From Jiella pelagia (GTDB lineage: Bacteria; Pseudomonadota; Alphaproteobacteria; Rhizobiales; Rhizobiaceae), in assembly GCF_026898155.1 (NCBI RefSeq), contig NZ_CP114029.1, positions 3,886,001 through 3,950,000 of the forward strand: DNA of 64,000 nt, given 5' to 3'. Every line of letters begins with the position of its first letter. Position 1 is the first letter of the stretch. This document shows positions 55,955 to 64,000 of this stretch, piece by piece. Under the pieces are notes generated by a model. The model was not told where the DNA came from and searched no databases. It was given only the letters and a program-made list of their open reading frames with translations. Made by a program: the position numbers and the translations under genes.

Positions 55955-57015
55955 CGAGCGGCGCCGGGAAAGTGGCAGGCGGCGGTCTGCGCACCGAACA
56001 AGCGTCGCAACTCGGGCAGGGTCTCGCAACGCGCGTCCGCTCGCGGGCAGCGGGGGCGGAAGGCACAGCCGATCGGACGGGCCGCCGGCCGAGGCACCGT
56101 GCCGCCGATCGCCGCCAAGCGGCCGTTCGCTGCCGACAGCGCATGCAGCCGGCAATCCATCAGCCCGCGCGTGTAAGGATGGGCAGGGTGGTCGAAGAGG
56201 GCGTCGACCGGCCCGGTCTCGACGATGCGGCCGGAATACATCACGGCGACGCGGTCGGCGATCTCGGCGACGACGGACAGATCGTGGGTGACGAAGATCA
56301 TCGCCGTGCCGGTCTCGTCCTGCAGGGTCTTCATCAGCTTGAGGATCTGTGCCTGGGTGGTGACGTCGAGCGCCGTCGTCGCCTCGTCGGCGACGATCAG
56401 CTTCGGTCGGCAGGCCAGCGCCATCGCGATCATCACCCGCTGGCACATGCCGCCGGACAGTTGATGTGGATAGGCGTTGGCGCGCTCGTCCGGACGGGCG
56501 ATGCCGACCCTGTCGAGAAGTTCGATCGCGCGGCGCATGGCGCTGCGCATCGAGAGCCCCTCATGGACGACAAGCGCTTCCGCGACCTGCCGGCCGACCC
56601 TTTGAACGGGGTTGAGCGAGGCGACCGGATCCTGAAAGATCATCGCCATGTCGCGGCCGCGAATTTCGCGGAGCCGTCGGTCGCCGAGGCTGGTGAGTTC
56701 TGTGCCGGCAAGCCGGACGCTGCCGGCCCTGCGACGGACAGGCTCGGCCAGAAGCCCCATTGCGGCAAGGCAGGTGAGGCTCTTGCCGCAGCCGCTCTCG
56801 CCGACGAGGCAGAGCGTTTCGCCGGGCGCAACCTGAAACGACACGTCGATGACGAGATCGACGGCACCGGTGCCGATGGTCAGGCTCTCGATCGCAAGGA
56901 CCGGCTCCGCCGCAGTTGCGCGTGCGGTGCCGCCCCTGGATTCGACGGGCCTCGGTTGGACGGGCAAGGCGCCGGTAGAGCCGGCGCCTTTTCTCGTCAG
57001 GACGGAAACCGTCAC
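55951..57015 (-). CDS. Peptide/solute ABC transporter ATP-binding protein, DppD type
   Basis: This is a 354-residue ATPase with about 35 additional N-terminal residues. It has Walker [15 protein letters not shown]-loop [15 protein letters not shown], signature LSGGMCQR, Walker [13 protein letters not shown] and switch FVTHDLSVV. The oligopeptide-type C-terminal extension has the Cys cluster [16 protein letters not shown], which can bind an Fe-S cluster in relatives. Its start overlaps the stop of the substrate-binding protein gene (ATGA). Confidence 0.92.
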   Translation of the reverse strand: MTVSVLTRKGAGSTGALPVQPRPVESRGGTARATAAEPVLAIESLTIGTGAVDLVIDVSFQVAPGETLCLVGESGCGKSLTCLAAMGLLAEPVRRRAGSVRLAGTELTSLGDRRLREIRGRDMAMIFQDPVASLNPVQRVGRQVAEALVVHEGLSMRSAMRRAIELLDRVGIARPDERANAYPHQLSGGMCQRVMIAMALACRPKLIVADEATTALDVTTQAQILKLMKTLQDETGTAMIFVTHDLSVVAEIADRVAVMYSGRIVETGPVDALFDHPAHPYTRGLMDCRLHALSAANGRLAAIGGTVPRPAARPIGCAFRPRCPRADARCETLPELRRLFGAQTAACHFPGAAR

Positions 57016-58584
57016 GAGCCGTTCGCCTCGTCCGTCAGGTTATAGGCGCGCAGGTCCATGTAGTAGAAAGTGTAGGGCTGCCACTTCAGCGACTTGCGCA
57101 CGCCGTAGGTTTCCAGGGGCTGGTAGAGGATGGTGCCCGGAGCATCGTCCTCCCAAAGGTCCATCAGCTCGACGGCGAGCTTGTAGCGTTCGTCATGGTC
57201 GAGAGTGGTCTCGAGCCTCGTGGCCAACGTTGTTGAATTCCTTCGGAGACCAGCTCTCCCAGGTCTTCTGGGCCGAGCCATACGGGCCCCAGGTGTTCCA
57301 CAGGCCGCCGACCGGATCGGGGTAGCGGGTGGAGTTCGACCAGTTGCGCACCATCAGCTGGTCGTTCGGGATCGTGTCGACGTCCTCGGCGACGTTGAGC
57401 CTCGGCGTTGATGCCGACGGCCTTCCACATCTCCAGGATCGCCTGGGCGGCGGGGAGGGCGTTCAGGTAGTAGTTCGGCTCGGTCGAATAGACGATGGTC
57501 TCGCCCTCGTAGCCGGCCTCCTGGAGAAGCTTCTTGGCCTTCTCGGGATTGTACTCGAAGCCCGGGCGATCGGCCTGATACATGTCGCCATATTCGGGAT
57601 ACTGGTGGCCATTCGGAACCACCGCCTTGCCGCCCCACAAGGCTTCGACGAGGAGCTTGCGGTCGATCGCCAGGTTCATCGCCTGGCGCACCCGCTTGTC
57701 CTTCAGTACCTCATTGTCCGTATTGTAGACGAGGACATGCGAGTTCGCGAGGACGACGCTGCGGGTCTCGATGTCGTCGTAGCTGTCGATCTGGGCGATC
57801 TGGTCCGGCGCGACGTTGGTGATCATGTCGAACTCGCCGCTGACCAGTCCGGCGATGCGCCCGGCCGGCTCCTGCACCTTCTTGAAGGTCACGGTCGCGG
57901 CGCTGGGCTTGTCTCCCCAGTAGTCGTCGAAGGCCTTCAGCTTGACGTGCTGATCCGGCCGGTAGTCTTCGAGCATGTAGGGGCCGGTGCCGACCGGGAA
58001 CTGGGCGAAGCCCTTTCCCTCGGCCTTTTCCAACCAGTCGTCCTTGTCGACGATCCACGACGCCCAGGAAGCGAGACGCTGTTCTAGCAGCGGATCCGGC
58101 GCCTTGGTGACGAAGCGGACGGTGTGGTCCCCGACCTTCTCGACATGGTCGAGGACGCCGAAATAGGCGCGGCCCTGCGGCAGCGGCGAGTCCTTGCCAA
58201 TCAGCCGCTCGGGCGAGAAGGTGAAGACGACATCGTCGGCGTTGAAGTCGGCGCCGTTCTGGAATTTGACGCCTTCGCGCAGCTTCACTTCCAGCGTCCG
58301 GTCGTCAAGCCGCTCCCAACTCGTCGCCAGCGACGGGACGAGTCTCAGAGCCGCCGCCGCCTTCCGCCGAGAGAAAGTCGCGGCGGATGAGCGTGTCGAA
58401 CACTGAATAGGTGATCCGCGTGCCGACATTGGAGAGCCTCCTTGGCAGGTTCCAGCGTCGGCGGATTGTCGGCGACTGCGACGACGATGTTCGGACGGTT
58501 GTCGTCAGCGGCCGCAGCCGGCGTTGCCCCGCCGATCGCCAGAAGTCCGGCAGTCAGCAATCCCGTGAGTTCGCGCGAATTCAT
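57012..58584 (-). CDS. Peptide/solute ABC transporter substrate-binding protein (SBP_bac_5, DppA-like), four frameshifts
   Basis: With four single bases removed this is a 522-residue periplasmic binding protein, normal for the family. The signal peptide is MNSRELTGLLTAGLLAIGGA with cleavage near AAAAD. Conserved parts are DNPPTLEPAKE, SLATSWERLDDRTLEVKLRE, FNADDVVFTFSPERLIG, GTGPYMLEDYRPDQHVKLKA and the C-terminal PGTILYQPLETYGVRKSLKW. The extra bases are at 58437, 58343, 57400 and 57216. Each is the centre of GAGNCTC (N on the + strand C, T, C, C), and each deletion restores E-L in a continuous frame. Four independent mutations at one motif in one gene would be extraordinary unless the motif itself is the cause. 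It is the first gene of the operon. Confidence 0.85.
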
Positions 58585-58911
58585 GTGTACCCCTCGTTTT
58601 CTTTCGAAGCCGGGGGAGGGTTAACGTCTTCACACTAAGTCGGAATGACAGTCTGGCGACGGTTTGTTGAACGTCCTCCAGCGTGTAATCAAGCATGTTG
58701 AACGCACGGGATGATCGCTCGGACAAAGGGCTTTTGTGCTGGAGCCCCCCGGGCGGTGCATCGCAACCGTCGATGCTCCTCGACCAGAGTCTGGAAACGG
58801 CCCACTGGCATTTGCTCCATCCCCCTGCAAGCGCCAGGGGATGAGCAGGAAGCGCGGCGCGTTTGCCTCCGCATTCGGCGGCAGTCAACGATTCGCCGGA
58901 ATTGAAACGCC
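58585..58911. other. Promoter region upstream of the Dpp-type operon
   Basis: About 330 bases between glnII and the Dpp-type operon on the reverse strand. No gene is seen. The octamer GTTGAACG occurs twice (about 58664 and 58697) as a direct repeat. The reverse-strand promoter of the operon must lie here, but no clear -35/-10 pair was identified. Confidence 0.3.
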
Positions 58912-58944
58912 GACGGCGCCGCTCCGTCTCGGAGCCGCGCCGTC
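58912..58944 (-). terminator. Long hairpin downstream of glnII
   Basis: GACGGCGCCGCTCCG and CGGAGCCGCGCCGTC pair over 15 positions with one mismatch around a TCT loop. It lies 50 bases after the glnII stop on the reverse strand and is followed there by a short T-containing stretch (GGCGTTTCAATT). It is probably the glnII transcription terminator. Confidence 0.6.
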
Positions 58945-58993
58945 GTTCATTCGCTGATCATGGCAGAGGCCGAGGTGTCCTCGCGGCGCTCGG

Positions 58994-60034
58994 TCAGGCG
59001 GCCGCCTGGGCCTCCTGGCCGGTAGGAACCTCTGCGATCGTCTTCAGGACCTGCGAGGCGATCGCGTAGGGGTCGCCCTGGGAGTTCGGGCGCCGATCCT
59101 CGAGATAGCCCTTGTAGTCGTTCTTGACGAAGGAATGCGGAACACGGACCGAGGCGCCGCGATCGGCGATGCCGTAGGAGAACTTGTTCCACGGTGCCGT
59201 CTCGTGCTTTCCGGTGAGGCGCAGGTGGTTGTCCGGTCCATAAACGGCGATGTGATCGTCGAGATTGGTCTCGAACTGCGCCATCAGCGCCTCGAAATAG
59301 GTCTTACCGCCCACTTCGCGCATGTACTTGGTCGAGAAGTTGCAATGCATGCCCGAGCCGTTCCAGTCGGTGTCGCCGAGCGGCTTGCAATGATACTCGA
59401 TGTCGATGCCGTAGCCCTCGGTCAGGCGCTGGAGCAGGTAGCGCGCGATCCACATCTGGTCGGCGGCCTTCTTGGAGCCCTTGCCGAAGATCTGGAATTC
59501 CCACTGGCCCTTCGCCACCTCGGCGTTAATGCCTTCGTGGTTGATGCCGGCGGCGAGGCACTGGTCGAGATGCTCCTCGACGATCTCGCGGGCGACGCTG
59601 CCGACAGCGCTGTAGCCGACGCCGGTGTAGTACTTGCCCTGCGGCTCGGGATAACCCTGATCCGGGAAGCCGAGCGGACGGCCGTCCTTGTAGAAGAAGT
59701 ATTCCTGCTCGAAGCCGAACCAGGCGTCATCGTCGTCGAGGATCGTGGCGCGGCTGTTCGAAGCGTGCGGGGTGACGCCGTCGGGCATCATCACTTCGCA
59801 CATCACCAGGGCGCCGTTGGTGCGGGCGGGATCGGGGAACAGGGCGACCGGCTTCAGCACGCAATCGGAGCTGTGGCCTTCGGCCTGCATGGTCGACGAG
59901 CCGTCGAAGCCCCAGAGCGGCAGCTGCTCGAGGGTCGGGAACTCGGGGAACTCCTTGATCTGCGTCTTGCCGCGCAGGTTCGGGACCGGCGTGTAGCCGT
60001 CCAACCAGATGTACTCGAGCTTGAATTTCGTCAT
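58994..60034 (-). CDS. glnII: Glutamine synthetase type II (eukaryotic-like)
   Basis: The product is 346 residues, the normal length for GSII. It starts MTKFKLEYIWLDGYTPVPNL, followed by WGFDGSSTMQAEGHSSDC, FGFEQEYFFYKDGRPLG and GINAEVAKGQWEFQIFG. The glutamate/ammonia-site segment is NGSGMHCNFSTKYM. It condenses ammonia with glutamate using ATP. Type II enzymes are typical of rhizobia and some actinobacteria and are usually induced under nitrogen limitation by NtrC. It is divergent from the gstI-like gene, as in Rhizobium leguminosarum. Frame intact. Confidence 0.95.
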   Translation of the reverse strand: MTKFKLEYIWLDGYTPVPNLRGKTQIKEFPEFPTLEQLPLWGFDGSSTMQAEGHSSDCVLKPVALFPDPARTNGALVMCEVMMPDGVTPHASNSRATILDDDDAWFGFEQEYFFYKDGRPLGFPDQGYPEPQGKYYTGVGYSAVGSVAREIVEEHLDQCLAAGINHEGINAEVAKGQWEFQIFGKGSKKAADQMWIARYLLQRLTEGYGIDIEYHCKPLGDTDWNGSGMHCNFSTKYMREVGGKTYFEALMAQFETNLDDHIAVYGPDNHLRLTGKHETAPWNKFSYGIADRGASVRVPHSFVKNDYKGYLEDRRPNSQGDPYAIASQVLKTIAEVPTGQEAQAAA

Positions 60035-60514
60035 CGCTGTTCTTTCACGGATAGATGCGCCCGGCGCATCGAAATGGCCGACTGCCCGCGACCCGCAAAG
60101 GGTGCCGGGCGGGAACGGCTAGACGACATGCATGCGGCGTGCCAGCCGGGCTCGAGGGCGGAGCTTTTCGGCAGCGGCTCTGCTGTTTCCACAGGGTGAG
60201 CTGCGACCATTGCCGGCGGCCATCCGGAGGCGGGAACGGAATGGGCGACCGGAACATTCTGATTCCTGGGAGCGACGAGGCGCCGAAAGGGCCCCAGGGA
60301 CGTGCCGGGCGCGATGTCTCGCGCCGCCGCAACGCGTTTCATGATCGTATCGAGGCAGTCGTTCTTGTTCCGGCAGGACGAAGGGACGGCGCGCCTTGAT
60401 GCTGAAGTGCGCAGAAAATATGCCTATAAAAGCGCCATATTGCGTAAGGGATATGCACACCTATATGGGGCATGGTAGGCTCCGCCTGACAAGAAGAAGA
60501 TCGAGGAACGCCCC
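60035..60514. promoter_or_regulatory. Divergent glnII-gstI control region
   Basis: These 480 bases separate glnII (reverse) from the gstI-like gene (forward). The right part (about 60400-60475) is distinctly AT-rich. TGCAC at 60454-60458 and GGGCA at 60468-60472 form an imperfect dyad resembling an NtrC site (GCAC-N-GTGC type). On the reverse strand TGGCGC-N-TAGGCA around 60428-60444 is near a sigma-54 pattern but with wrong spacing. No other gene was seen. NtrC/sigma-54 control is expected from related systems; the sites here are weak. Confidence 0.4.
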
Positions 60515-60709
60515 ATGGGTACCGTCACGCAGCATCAGGACAGCAACGTTCTGCAATTTCCCAGCGAGGCTCGCCGCGCCGCCGTCGCGGCATCGCGCCG
60601 GTTCGGTGGAAAGACCCTGCCGGATTTCGTCGAATTCGCAGTTGGCGAAGCATCTTATCACGAAGACGCGATCCGCGAGGATGCCGAGCGCCGTCGCCGC
60701 GGCCACTGA
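60515..60709 (+). CDS. gstI: DUF2735 small protein, GstI-like glutamine synthetase translation inhibitor
   Basis: The 64-residue product contains NVLQFPSEARRAA near the start and the DUF2735-type ending FAVGEASYHEDAIREDAER. In Rhizobium leguminosarum, GstI (about 63 residues) is encoded divergently from glnII and blocks glnII translation when nitrogen is plentiful. Here size, sequence character and divergent placement beside glnII all agree. The inhibitor role is inferred from that homology. The start is an ATG with a weak upstream GAGGAACG. Confidence 0.75.
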   Translation: MGTVTQHQDSNVLQFPSEARRAAVAASRRFGGKTLPDFVEFAVGEASYHEDAIREDAERRRRGH

Positions 60710-60892
60710 CGAAGCTCTGCCGACACGTCGTTCTTGATGGGCTGATCCCGTTCGGGCTTCGCTCTCAGGACGCTTGAGAGCGGAGCGTGGTTGGGCTGGC
60801 CTGACGGCGCAGGGCGTCGTTTGGGTGCCGTTCGCGGGAAGGACGTCTCGTTTCGACTTGCCAAGCGGCAGCGGGCGTCGCATCAGGACGTC

Positions 60893-61660
60893 ATGTCCGA
60901 ACCCGATCCAAACCGACTGCGCCTCGACACCTGCCTGCTCGAGCGCGGCCTCGTCGCCTCCAGATCCCGCGCACGCGACGCGATCCTTCGCGGTCATGTC
61001 CGCGTCGATGGGACGGTGGTGACCCGGGCGAGCGCCATCGTCACCAGTGAAGCGGAGATCGCGATCGACGATCCCGCCCAGGCCTACGTCTCGCGCGCCG
61101 CGCTGAAGCTGAAGCACGCGCTCGACGTCTTCGGTGTCGATCCGGCCGGAAAGACCGCCCTCGACATCGGCGCTTCGACGGGCGGCTTCACCCAGACCCT
61201 GCTTGAGGCCGGTGCGCTGCACGTCCTCGCCATCGATGTCGGTCACGGACAGATGCATCCGGCCATCGCCGCGGACCGCCGCGTCACCGCGATCGAGGGG
61301 CTGAACGCCCGCGACCTTACGGCGGACGATCTCGGCGGCCGGCGGATCGACCTTCTGGTCGCAGATGTCAGCTTCATCTCGCTGACGCTCGCCTTACCGC
61401 CGGCGCTTGCCCTAGCAGAAGCCGGAGCCGAGGGCATCTTCCTCGTCAAGCCGCAGTTCGAGGCTGGCCGGGAGGCGGTCGGCAAGGGCGGGATGCTGCG
61501 GGAGCCCGGCGAGGCGCCGGCAGTGGCCGAACGGCTGCGGCTCTGGCTGGACATGCAGCCCGGTTGGCATGCCGAAAATCTCATCGATTCCCCCATCGCG
61601 GGCGGCGACGGAAACCGCGAATTCCTGCTCAACGGACGAAAGGCGAGCCCTTGCCACTGA
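60893..61660 (+). CDS. tlyA: TlyA-family rRNA 2'-O-methyltransferase / hemolysin-like protein
   Basis: The product is 255 residues. An N-terminal S4 RNA-binding domain (RLDTCLLERGLVASRSRARD, residues about 9-70) is followed by an FtsJ-like methyltransferase fold (TALDIGASTGGFTQTLLEAG, VLAIDVGHGQMHP, LLVADVSFISL, FLVKPQFEAG). TlyA proteins methylate 16S/23S rRNA in some bacteria. ATG 60893 follows an AGGAC RBS and gives the canonical start. The stop lies inside the next gene's start region (10-base overlap), so the two RNA methyltransferases are co-translated. Confidence 0.88.
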   Translation: MSEPDPNRLRLDTCLLERGLVASRSRARDAILRGHVRVDGTVVTRASAIVTSEAEIAIDDPAQAYVSRAALKLKHALDVFGVDPAGKTALDIGASTGGFTQTLLEAGALHVLAIDVGHGQMHPAIAADRRVTAIEGLNARDLTADDLGGRRIDLLVADVSFISLTLALPPALALAEAGAEGIFLVKPQFEAGREAVGKGGMLREPGEAPAVAERLRLWLDMQPGWHAENLIDSPIAGGDGNREFLLNGRKASPCH

Positions 61661-62878
61661 CGATCGAAGCGCTCGGCGCCAAGGGCGACGGCGTCGCGAC
61701 GACAGACGCAGGACCGGTCTATCTGCCCTTCACATTGCCGGGGGAGGTGGTGGAGATCGCTGCCGGCGGGCCGTCCGATCGGCCCGAATACGAGCTGATC
61801 GCGGCATCGCCCGACCGGCGCGAGCCGCCCTGTCCGCATTTCGGCGACTGTGGCGGCTGCGACCTGCAGCATGCGAGCGACGACGTCTATCGCGCCTTCA
61901 AGCGCGACCGCCTGGTCGAGGCTCTGTCGCGGGTGGGGATCGAAACGGAAGTCGGCCCGCTCGTTCCCTGCGCGCCACGCTCCCGCCGACGGGTGACGCT
62001 GACCGCGACGAAGGCCGGCAATAAGGTGATCCTCGGCTACAATGCCTCGCGATCGAACCGCGTCGTGCCGATCAAGACCTGTCCGATCGCCGTGCCGGCC
62101 ATCGAGGCGGCACTGCCTGTCCTGGAGAAGCTCGCGGCGCTCCTGGTCGATCGCCGCCGGCCGATGAAGCTCATGGTCACGGCGACGACCGCCGGGCTCG
62201 ACTTCGCCTTGAGCGATACCGCGCGCCTGACCGATCAGCTCCGCCAGCGGGCGGTCGCGGTGGCGCTCGCCGCCGGCGTCGCGCGGCTTGCCGTTGCGGG
62301 CGAGGCTCCTCGTCAAGACGCGGCCGCCGATCGTCGATTTCTCTGGGATTGCGGTGGAACTGCCAACCGGCGCCTTCCTCCAGGCGGTGGAGAGCACGGA
62401 GAGGGCGATGGCCGATCTGGTGGTCTCGCATCTGGCGGGCGCCAAGCGCGTCGCCGACCTGTTTTCCGGCTGCGGCACGTTTTCCCTGCGGCTCGCCCCG
62501 CATAGCGCCGTCCATGCGGTCGAAAGCGATGCTGCCGCCCTTGCCGCGCAGGACCAGGCGCATCGGCGCGCTTCCGGCCTGAAGCCGCTGTCGACGGAGC
62601 GGCGGGATCTCTTCCGGCGCCCGATCCCGGCCAAGGAACTGAAAGGCTTCAACGGCCTCGTCTTCGATCCGCCGCGGGCGGGAGCGGAGGGCGTCGCGCG
62701 CGAAGTGGCGGCATCGACCGTCAAACGCGTCGCAGCTGTGTCATGCAACCCTGTAACCCTCGCGCGCGATCTGAAGATCCTGATAGACGGCGGCTACCGG
62801 CTGGTTTCGGTGACGCCGCTCGACCAGTTTCTCTGGTCCCATCATGTCGAGGCGATCGCGCTGTTGGAACGAGACTGA
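61651..62878 (+). CDS. TrmA/RlmD-type RNA (uracil-5-)-methyltransferase, one frameshift
   Basis: Restored length is 408 residues. The start is probably TTG 61651 with AAAGGCGAG just upstream, overlapping tlyA by 10 bases. An Fe-S type Cys cluster is present as CPHFGDCGGCDLQH (about 60-73), with a further Cys in KTCPIAV. The SAM fold has DLFSGCGTFSLRLAP and LVFDPPRAGAEG, and the catalytic Cys is in AVSCNPVTLARDL. One extra base at 62305 (GAG-G-CTC, 62302-62308) breaks codon about 218. Removing it joins ARLAVAGE to LLVKTRPPIVDFSG. These enzymes make m5U in rRNA or tRNA; the exact target is not certain. Confidence 0.87.
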
Positions 62879-63005
62879 AGGGACGTCGGATGCCGAGAGA
62901 CCGCTTGCCGCTTTTCGCCGGTCGTGCAAGCGGGACAGGCCGAACGTCGTACCACCACCGGACGGCAATTTGTCTTCCAATCCCGAGCCATGGGGCTGAC
63001 GGATC

Positions 63006-63641
63006 GTGACCGAATATCTCGCACAATACGGGTGCGGCCTTCTGTTCATCGTCGTTCTCCTGGAATCGACGGGAATGCCTCTGCCGGGCGAGAGCCTCGT
63101 CGTCGCCGGCGGACTTCTGGCCGGCGAGGGCACGCTGAGCATCGTCCTCGTCCTCGGCGCGGCCTTCTTCGGCTCGATCATCGGCGACAATATCGGCTAC
63201 GTCGTCGGCCGGCGCTACGGCCGGGCGATGGTCGTGCGCTGGGGCGAGCGTTTCGGCCTCGGCGAAAAGCGCTTCAAGATGGTCGAGCAGCGCTTCGAGA
63301 ACTACGGCGTCCTCGTCGTCCTGATCGCCCGCTTCGTCATCATCCTCAGGCAGCTCAACGGCTTCGTCGCCGGCACGATGAAGATGAACTGGCCGGTGTT
63401 CTTCCTCTACAATTCGCTCAGTGCGGCGCTGTGGTCGTTCGCCTATGGCGGCCTCGCCTATCTGTTCGGGACGGCGTTCCAGAAGTTCTTTGCCGGTCAT
63501 TCGACCTGGCCGCTCTACCTGATCGCCGTCGCCATCTGCCTCCTCGGCTGCTGGGGGACCTACAGGTTCCTGTTCCGGGTCGACGAGGAGGCGGATCGCA
63601 AGGACGAGACCGCCGAAGCGGGGGCAAGCCAGAAGCGCTGA
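63006..63641 (+). CDS. DedA-family membrane protein
   Basis: This is a 211-residue DedA (VTT/SNARE-associated) protein from a GTG start. Typical features are LLESTGMPLPGESLVVAGG, FFGSIIGDNIGYVVGRRYG and the conserved FVIILRQLNGFVAGTMKM with the essential Arg. It has four to five membrane helices and an acidic C-terminal tail. DedA proteins contribute to lipid scrambling (undecaprenyl phosphate or phospholipid) and membrane homeostasis. It converges with the cation-efflux gene. Confidence 0.9.
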   Translation: MTEYLAQYGCGLLFIVVLLESTGMPLPGESLVVAGGLLAGEGTLSIVLVLGAAFFGSIIGDNIGYVVGRRYGRAMVVRWGERFGLGEKRFKMVEQRFENYGVLVVLIARFVIILRQLNGFVAGTMKMNWPVFFLYNSLSAALWSFAYGGLAYLFGTAFQKFFAGHSTWPLYLIAVAICLLGCWGTYRFLFRVDEEADRKDETAEAGASQKR

Positions 63642-63700
63642 TTTTTCCGGGCGAGGCAGCGCGGCAACTGCCCGGCCGCTTCCGGCCACCGTCTCTCATC

Positions 63701-64000
63701 CTATCGTGGTGCGGAGGCTGTCCTTGCGCTTCCGCCGCTTTCATATTCGCGCCACGCCTGGCCGAGGATCTGGACTGACGAGGTGAGGAAGAGACCCGCC
63801 ATGATCGCCGCCACGGCTAGGTCCGGCCACGGGCTCGCCGTCGCGAACACCAGAAGTCCCGCGCCCATGACCGCGACATTGCCGATCGCGTCGTTTCGCG
63901 AGCACAGCCACACCGAGCGGACATTCGCGTCGCCGTCCTTGTAGCGCATCAGGAGGAGGACGCTGAGGAGATTGGCACCGAGGGCGAGAAAACCGATTGC
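63701..64000 (-). CDS. Cation-efflux (CDF-like) membrane protein, C-terminal part (runs off right edge)
   Basis: The frame is open from the right edge to a stop at 63701, 99 codons, and reads AIGFLALGANLLSVLLLMRY, then KDGDANVRSVWLCSRNDAIGN, then two hydrophobic segments ending in VQILGQAWREYESGG. The SRNDAIGN segment matches the second metal-binding helix of short CDF-type cation transporters (Co/Zn/Cd efflux). The N-terminal part lies outside the window, so length and metal preference cannot be judged. Confidence 0.75.
   Translation of the reverse strand, partial: AIGFLALGANLLSVLLLMRYKDGDANVRSVWLCSRNDAIGNVAVMGAGLLVFATASPWPDLAVAAIMAGLFLTSSVQILGQAWREYESGGSARTASAPR

Noticed and set aside
63650..63700. 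Bidirectional terminator between the DedA and cation-efflux genes
   Set aside because: A CCGGGC/GCCCGG pair is present but with a 17-base loop and no T-run on the correct side of either strand.
1..64000. CRISPR array, rRNA operon or prophage
   Set aside because: No regularly spaced repeats, rRNA sequence or phage structural genes were found on either strand.

Overview
This is a high-GC window from an alphaproteobacterium, most likely of the order Hyphomicrobiales (Rhizobiales). The best evidence is a eukaryotic-type glutamine synthetase II gene (glnII) with a divergent small DUF2735/GstI gene, a pairing known from rhizobia. An Aurantimonadaceae-like source is possible, but that is only an impression. 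No rRNA, convincing tRNA, CRISPR array or prophage was seen.

Layout. 0-4 kb: a mobilization module (relaxase running off the left edge, MobC-like protein), an IS256-family element with 8-bp target duplications, and the AraC-type regulator whose 3' end the element interrupts. 4-11.4 kb: a DUF3047/DUF2380 pair, lepA, a small Arg-rich exported protein, ruvC, a decayed Uma2-type endonuclease and an orphan membrane protein. 11.7-17.7 kb: an enoyl-CoA hydratase/3-hydroxyacyl-CoA dehydrogenase fusion and a very large polypeptide joining a lipase-like hydrolase, a trypsin-like protease and a DRGH nuclease. 18-35 kb: GntR regulators, two ABC importers (PotDABC-like and NMT1/SsuABC-like) and a set of amide/ring hydrolases (two amidohydrolases, amidase, nitrilase-type enzyme, hydantoin-racemase relative, M20 allantoate/N-carbamoyl hydrolase, PuuE-like deacetylase). 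35.5-43 kb: a TetR regulator divergent from a three-subunit molybdenum hydroxylase and a TRAP transporter. 43-50.6 kb: an RND efflux pair and a DUF4105/DUF900 pair. 51-58.6 kb: a tightly overlapping Dpp/Opp-type ABC operon that contains two phosphodiesterases. 59-64 kb: glnII, gstI, a TlyA-type methyltransferase, an RNA m5U methyltransferase, a DedA protein and a cation-efflux fragment.

The genes between 18 and 43 kb look like scavenging of organic nitrogen, probably N-heterocycles such as hydantoins, purines or pyrimidines: import, ring hydroxylation or opening, then amide and carbamoyl hydrolysis. The 51-58 kb operon looks like uptake and hydrolysis of a phosphodiester-containing solute.

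The most unusual signal is at base level. Thirteen single-base frameshifts interrupt otherwise well-conserved genes, and eleven of them are one extra base of any identity in the centre of GAGCTC, giving GAGNCTC. Deleting that base restores the frame and the family motif each time. Intact GAGCTC was found only three times, while AAGCTC and CAGCTC are each common. This is either a motif-specific sequencing or consensus error, perhaps at a modified site, or a real mutational process acting on GAGCTC. Frameshifted genes are therefore annotated over their full restored extent.
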